From the NCBI GenBank assembly GCA_903921135.1, contig CAIXOY010000550.1:1-8734 (forward strand): 8,734 nt of DNA, written 5' to 3'. A program made the position numbers and the translations under genes. Origin of the DNA: an uncultured Gammaproteobacteria bacterium (GTDB taxonomy: Bacteria > Pseudomonadota > Gammaproteobacteria > Pseudomonadales > UBA5518). The notes beneath the pieces are model-generated. The model was not told the origin of the DNA. It did no database searches and saw only the letters and a program-made list of their open reading frames with translations. Shown piece after piece: positions 5,972 through 8,734 of this stretch (positions within the stretch are counted from its first letter, which is position 1; each line of letters starts with the position of its first letter).

Positions 5972-7081
5972 ATGCACGCCCTCCAGGCCCGCTTCGCCGA
6001 CCTCCTCGGCCGCAATCTCGACACGCGCGAGCGGAACACCCTGCCCACGCTGGACGCAGCCCTCGCCCGCAAACTCATCGCCCGGCTCGACGCCGTACCT
6101 CTCTTCGCGCACGCCTACACGCACCTCGCGAATTTCACACACGGCAGCTTCCGCCCGGTGGATCTGCTGGACTTCGCGTACCGCCACGAACTCTCCGGCG
6201 TCTGCATCCATCTGGCCGATGGCGAAGAGCGGAGCCTCGGCCGCGCCGACGACACCACGCTGCAATCCGTCGCCGCGCATGCCGCTCGCCTCGGCCTTGC
6301 CGTGCATCTCGAAATCAGCTCGACAGCACGCGCAGAGACAGACCGCGCGATCCACGTTGCCCGCGTGATGGGCGTACGCCACCTGCGCGTGTACTCGCGC
6401 TACGAGGGCATGCTTTCAGCGGTGATGGAGCGAGTCCGTGAGGACCTGCGTTATCTGGCTGAGCAAGCGGATCTGCACGACCTGCACATCCATTTCGAGC
6501 AGCACGAGGAACTCAAGAGCGCCGAGATCGCCGCGCTGCTCGCCGATCTGTCGCACCCGCGGCTCCGGGCACTTTTCGATTTCGGCAACATGATCAACGC
6601 CGCCGAGCAGCCGATGGACGCGCTGCGCGCACTCTCACCGTGGATCAAACAGGCGCATCTGAAGGGAGCGCGCATCGTGCCCGAAGGGTTGGGCAACGGG
6701 CACCGCGGCGTGCTGCAGGGCAGCGCGGAAGACGATCTGCCCGGGCCCCGCATGCTCTTCGAACTGCTGATGCTGGGCGAGGAAGAACCGCAGGTGATCG
6801 CGCTCGCACTGGAGCAGGAAAACCACTACCACGCGCCGATGTTCCGCCATCACGCAGAGCCGGCCGACCCCTTCATTCCCTACCGCGAAATGAGCGATAC
6901 CGCTCTGCCACCGGGCATGAGCCTGCAAGAGATGCTGGACGGCGAACCGCGCTGGGCGAACAACCAGGTGCGCGTGGTGCGCGCCATCCTGCAGGAACTG
7001 CGCACGCTCGCCGAATGCATGCTGCTCGCGGAACACGACACCACTCGCGCGCCCCGCCCCGCACGAGCCTCCGCGCCGTGA
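5972..7081 (+). CDS. Sugar phosphate isomerase/epimerase-like TIM-barrel protein (xylose isomerase-like, AP endonuclease 2 superfamily)
   Basis: The 369-aa protein has the pattern of a xylose-isomerase-like TIM barrel, a family of metal-dependent isomerases, epimerases and dehydratases acting on sugars, sugar phosphates and cyclitols. The four metal ligands expected at the ends of the barrel strands can be placed: E176 (HIHFEQHEE), D203 (ALFDFGN), H229 (KQAHLKGA) and E281 or E283 (ALALEQENHYH). The N-terminal part (about 1-45) precedes the first strand, AHAYTHLANF. The last 80 residues (from about 290) extend beyond the barrel core and are rich in charged residues, ending in a Pro/Ala/Arg tail. 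ATG at 5972 has GGAA 6 nt upstream (5962-5965). The stop codon overlaps the start of the MFS permease by 4 nt, so the two are co-translated and probably share a substrate pathway. The exact reaction is not identifiable; an isomerase, epimerase or dehydratase are all possible. Confidence 0.8.
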   Translation: MHALQARFADLLGRNLDTRERNTLPTLDAALARKLIARLDAVPLFAHAYTHLANFTHGSFRPVDLLDFAYRHELSGVCIHLADGEERSLGRADDTTLQSVAAHAARLGLAVHLEISSTARAETDRAIHVARVMGVRHLRVYSRYEGMLSAVMERVREDLRYLAEQADLHDLHIHFEQHEELKSAEIAALLADLSHPRLRALFDFGNMINAAEQPMDALRALSPWIKQAHLKGARIVPEGLGNGHRGVLQGSAEDDLPGPRMLFELLMLGEEEPQVIALALEQENHYHAPMFRHHAEPADPFIPYREMSDTALPPGMSLQEMLDGEPRWANNQVRVVRAILQELRTLAECMLLAEHDTTRAPRPARASAP

Positions 7082-8370
7082 GCCCGGAAAAACGCCTGCG
7101 CTGGCTGCGCCTGCTGGTGCTGGTGCTCTGCAGCGGCTCGATCTACAAGCTCACCAACCTGAAGGACGCCTTCTACGTCCCGATGCAGCAATTCATGCAT
7201 CTGGGCAACACCGAGATCGGCGTGCTGCTCAGCGTGAGCGCGACGGTGTCATCAGTAGCCTTTGTCGTGGGCGGCTATCTCGCCGACCGCCTGCCCGCGC
7301 GTGTGCCGATCACGCTCGGCCTGGTCGCCACGGGTCTCGCGGGGATCTACCTGAGCACGCTGCCGCCGTATGCGCACATGCTCGTGCTCGCGGGTTTCTT
7401 CGCATTCTGCGCAGACTGCCTGTGCTGGCCCGCGCTGCTGAAAGCGATCCGCGCGACCGGCGATGAGAGCGAGCAAGGGCGCATGTTCGGTTTCTTCGAA
7501 GGCGGTCGTGGACTGGCAGACACGCTGGTCGCGCTGCTCGCGCTGGGGCTCTTCGTGTTGCTGGGATCCGGTGAGCAGGGTTTCCGCGCGGCGATCCTGC
7601 TGTTTTCCGCGATCGATATCGCCGTGGGGGTGATGAGCTACGTGGTGCTCCGCGAACCCGCAGGCAGCGCAGCACCCGTGCAAACAGGAAGCGACGCGGT
7701 GGGCCTCGCAGGCTTGCGCCAGGCGCTGGCGATGCCCGAAGTGTGGCTGGTGAGCCTGAACGTGTTCATGGTCTACATCGTCTACTGCGGGCTGATTTTC
7801 TTCGTCCCCTACCTGCGCGAGGAATACGGCATGTCGGTGGGCATGGCGGGCGTGTACGGCATCGTGAACCAGTACGCGCTGAAGATCCTCGGCGGCCCGA
7901 TCGGGGGCTATCTGGCGGATCGGCGCTTCGGCAGCGCGACCCGTTTCATGCGCGTTGCCTTCCTCGTACTGGTACCGGCGATGCTGCTGGTGCTCGTGTT
8001 GCCGCAGGGGTCGCAGTGGGTGGGCGTGGGCATGGTGGCCACGCTCGCGTTCTCGCTGGTCGTCTTCAGCATGCGCGGCGTGTTCTGGGCGCCGATGCAG
8101 GAAGTGCGCGTGCCCGCCGCCATCAGCGGTTCGGCCTTCGGCATCGGCTGCCTGATCGGCTACTCGCCGGGGATGTTCGCCTACGCAGGCTACGGTGCGA
8201 TTCTCGATCAGGTACCGGGGGCGGCAGGGTATCGGCTGGTGTTCGGGACGATGCTGTTGCTCTCGGTGGCGGGGTTCGGGATGGCGACGGTGTTGGGGAG
8301 GGTGGTGGCGCGCGGCCCGCTCACTTCAGCTTCGCGTACCTCTGCTCCAGCCGCTCCGGCCCCGCCGTGA
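7078..8370 (+). CDS. Major facilitator superfamily permease (probable sugar or organic-acid transporter)
   Basis: This 430-aa inner-membrane transporter has about 12 hydrophobic segments in two halves joined by a hydrophilic linker at about 193-216. MFS motif A is visible in the first half (GGYLADRLPAR, 65-75) and echoed in the second half (GGPIGGYLADRRFG, 272-285). The first-helix string KLTNLKDAFYVPMQQF with TEIGVLLS is reminiscent of YihN-like and organophosphate-antiporter-like permeases, from memory only. The start is the GTG at 7078, in GTGA overlap with the stop of the TIM-barrel gene. The frame stays open further upstream, but that part is Arg/Gly-rich and lies wholly inside the preceding gene, so it is a shadow. 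No strong ribosome site is seen, consistent with coupling. The last 16 codons (Ala/Pro/Ser-rich tail) lie opposite the end of the convergent gene. Substrate inferred only from the neighbour. Confidence 0.88.
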   Translation: MSPEKRLRWLRLLVLVLCSGSIYKLTNLKDAFYVPMQQFMHLGNTEIGVLLSVSATVSSVAFVVGGYLADRLPARVPITLGLVATGLAGIYLSTLPPYAHMLVLAGFFAFCADCLCWPALLKAIRATGDESEQGRMFGFFEGGRGLADTLVALLALGLFVLLGSGEQGFRAAILLFSAIDIAVGVMSYVVLREPAGSAAPVQTGSDAVGLAGLRQALAMPEVWLVSLNVFMVYIVYCGLIFFVPYLREEYGMSVGMAGVYGIVNQYALKILGGPIGGYLADRRFGSATRFMRVAFLVLVPAMLLVLVLPQGSQWVGVGMVATLAFSLVVFSMRGVFWAPMQEVRVPAAISGSAFGIGCLIGYSPGMFAYAGYGAILDQVPGAAGYRLVFGTMLLLSVAGFGMATVLGRVVARGPLTSASRTSAPAAPAPP

Positions 8371-8734
8371 TCGCGAAGTAATCGTACTTGCCGGGCTTCT
8401 GCGTCGACATCAGATAGAGCATGTGCATCGTGTGCTTGTCGGGAAGCATGCGCCGGTAGTCTTCCTCGGCGAACAAGGTGTGGAAGCGCGGTGAGGTGAG
8501 CCGCGGCGCACCGCGCCCGCGTTTGAGGAGCGGGACATCGCAGAACGCGAGCGGGTCGATCAGCGGGAAACTCCCCCAGTCCGAGGGCGAGGACACATCC
8601 ACCCAGGTGAGCCGATCGCTCGCGCCCATGCGGGCAAGGCCCTCGCGGTACTCCGCCACCTGCGGGAACAGTCCGAACAGCGGAATGCAGTTGCCCAGCG
8701 TGATCAGCGCGAGCGCAGGGCCGTTTTGCGGCGC
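8321..8734 (-). CDS. C-terminal part of a conserved protein of unknown function, possibly alpha/beta-hydrolase-like; N-terminus beyond the window
   Basis: The frame is open from the right edge to a TGA at 8323-8321, giving 137 visible residues. A GTG at 8659 is possible as a start, but the upstream codons continue in frame with a plausible hydrophobic strand (ALALITLGNCIPLFGLFPQ), so the gene very likely begins outside the window. Recognisable strings are LTWVDVSSPSDWGSFPLIDPLAFC, RFHTLFAEEDYRRM, HTMHMLYLMS and, near the end, KYDYFAITAGPERLEQRY. From memory these resemble a group of proteobacterial proteins related to alpha/beta hydrolases, in which a strand-turn GNxIP element and a C-terminal YDYFAITAGP string recur. 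I cannot confirm the fold or point to catalytic residues. Its 3' end overlaps the convergent MFS gene by 50 nt. Confidence 0.7.
   Translation of the reverse strand, partial: APQNGPALALITLGNCIPLFGLFPQVAEYREGLARMGASDRLTWVDVSSPSDWGSFPLIDPLAFCDVPLLKRGRGAPRLTSPRFHTLFAEEDYRRMLPDKHTMHMLYLMSTQKPGKYDYFAITAGPERLEQRYAKLK

Noticed and set aside
6640..7077. Upstream open extension of the MFS frame
   Set aside because: It lies fully inside the TIM-barrel gene in another frame, with an Arg/Gly-rich sequence; the MFS start is best placed at the GTG at 7078.

Overview
The window comes from a GC-rich proteobacterium. The only lineage-informative gene is a PilU-type pilus retraction ATPase, which points to a gamma- or betaproteobacterium. 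I cannot place it more precisely from sequence alone. Coding density is very high: no gap exceeds 120 bases, and there are no RNA genes, insertion sequences, CRISPR arrays or phage genes that I can recognise.

Layout. The left part is on the minus strand and reads right to left. pilU (788-2002, GTG start) is followed after 10 nt by an MNT-domain nucleotidyltransferase antitoxin (349-777). That gene overlaps by 11 nt a HEPN-domain toxin (1-359, cut by the window edge). The pair is a HepT-MntA (type VII) toxin-antitoxin module. Divergent from pilU, the plus strand carries a small two-helix membrane protein of unknown function (2118-2492). Next come a large exported c-type cytochrome with an N-terminal beta-propeller, two CXXCH haem sites and a C-terminal Ca-binding-like motif (2571-5216), and a class I O-methyltransferase (5226-5894) whose ribosome site overlaps the cytochrome stop codon. 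A 77-nt gap leads to a xylose-isomerase-like TIM-barrel protein (5972-7081), which overlaps by 4 nt (GTGA) an MFS permease (7078-8370). The permease 3' end overlaps by 50 nt a convergent minus-strand gene entering from the right edge (8321-8734), a conserved protein of unknown function.

How the genes may work together. The best-supported functional units are the toxin-antitoxin pair, the cytochrome plus O-methyltransferase pair, and the TIM-barrel plus MFS pair. The last looks like an uptake-and-isomerisation unit for a sugar or polyol-like compound, but the substrate cannot be read from the sequence. The toxin-antitoxin module is packed directly behind pilU with no room for a separate intergenic promoter. 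I do not see a clearly new biological system. The most unusual features are the cytochrome architecture with its coupling to a methyltransferase, and the linkage of a toxin-antitoxin pair to a pilU that lacks pilT next to it.
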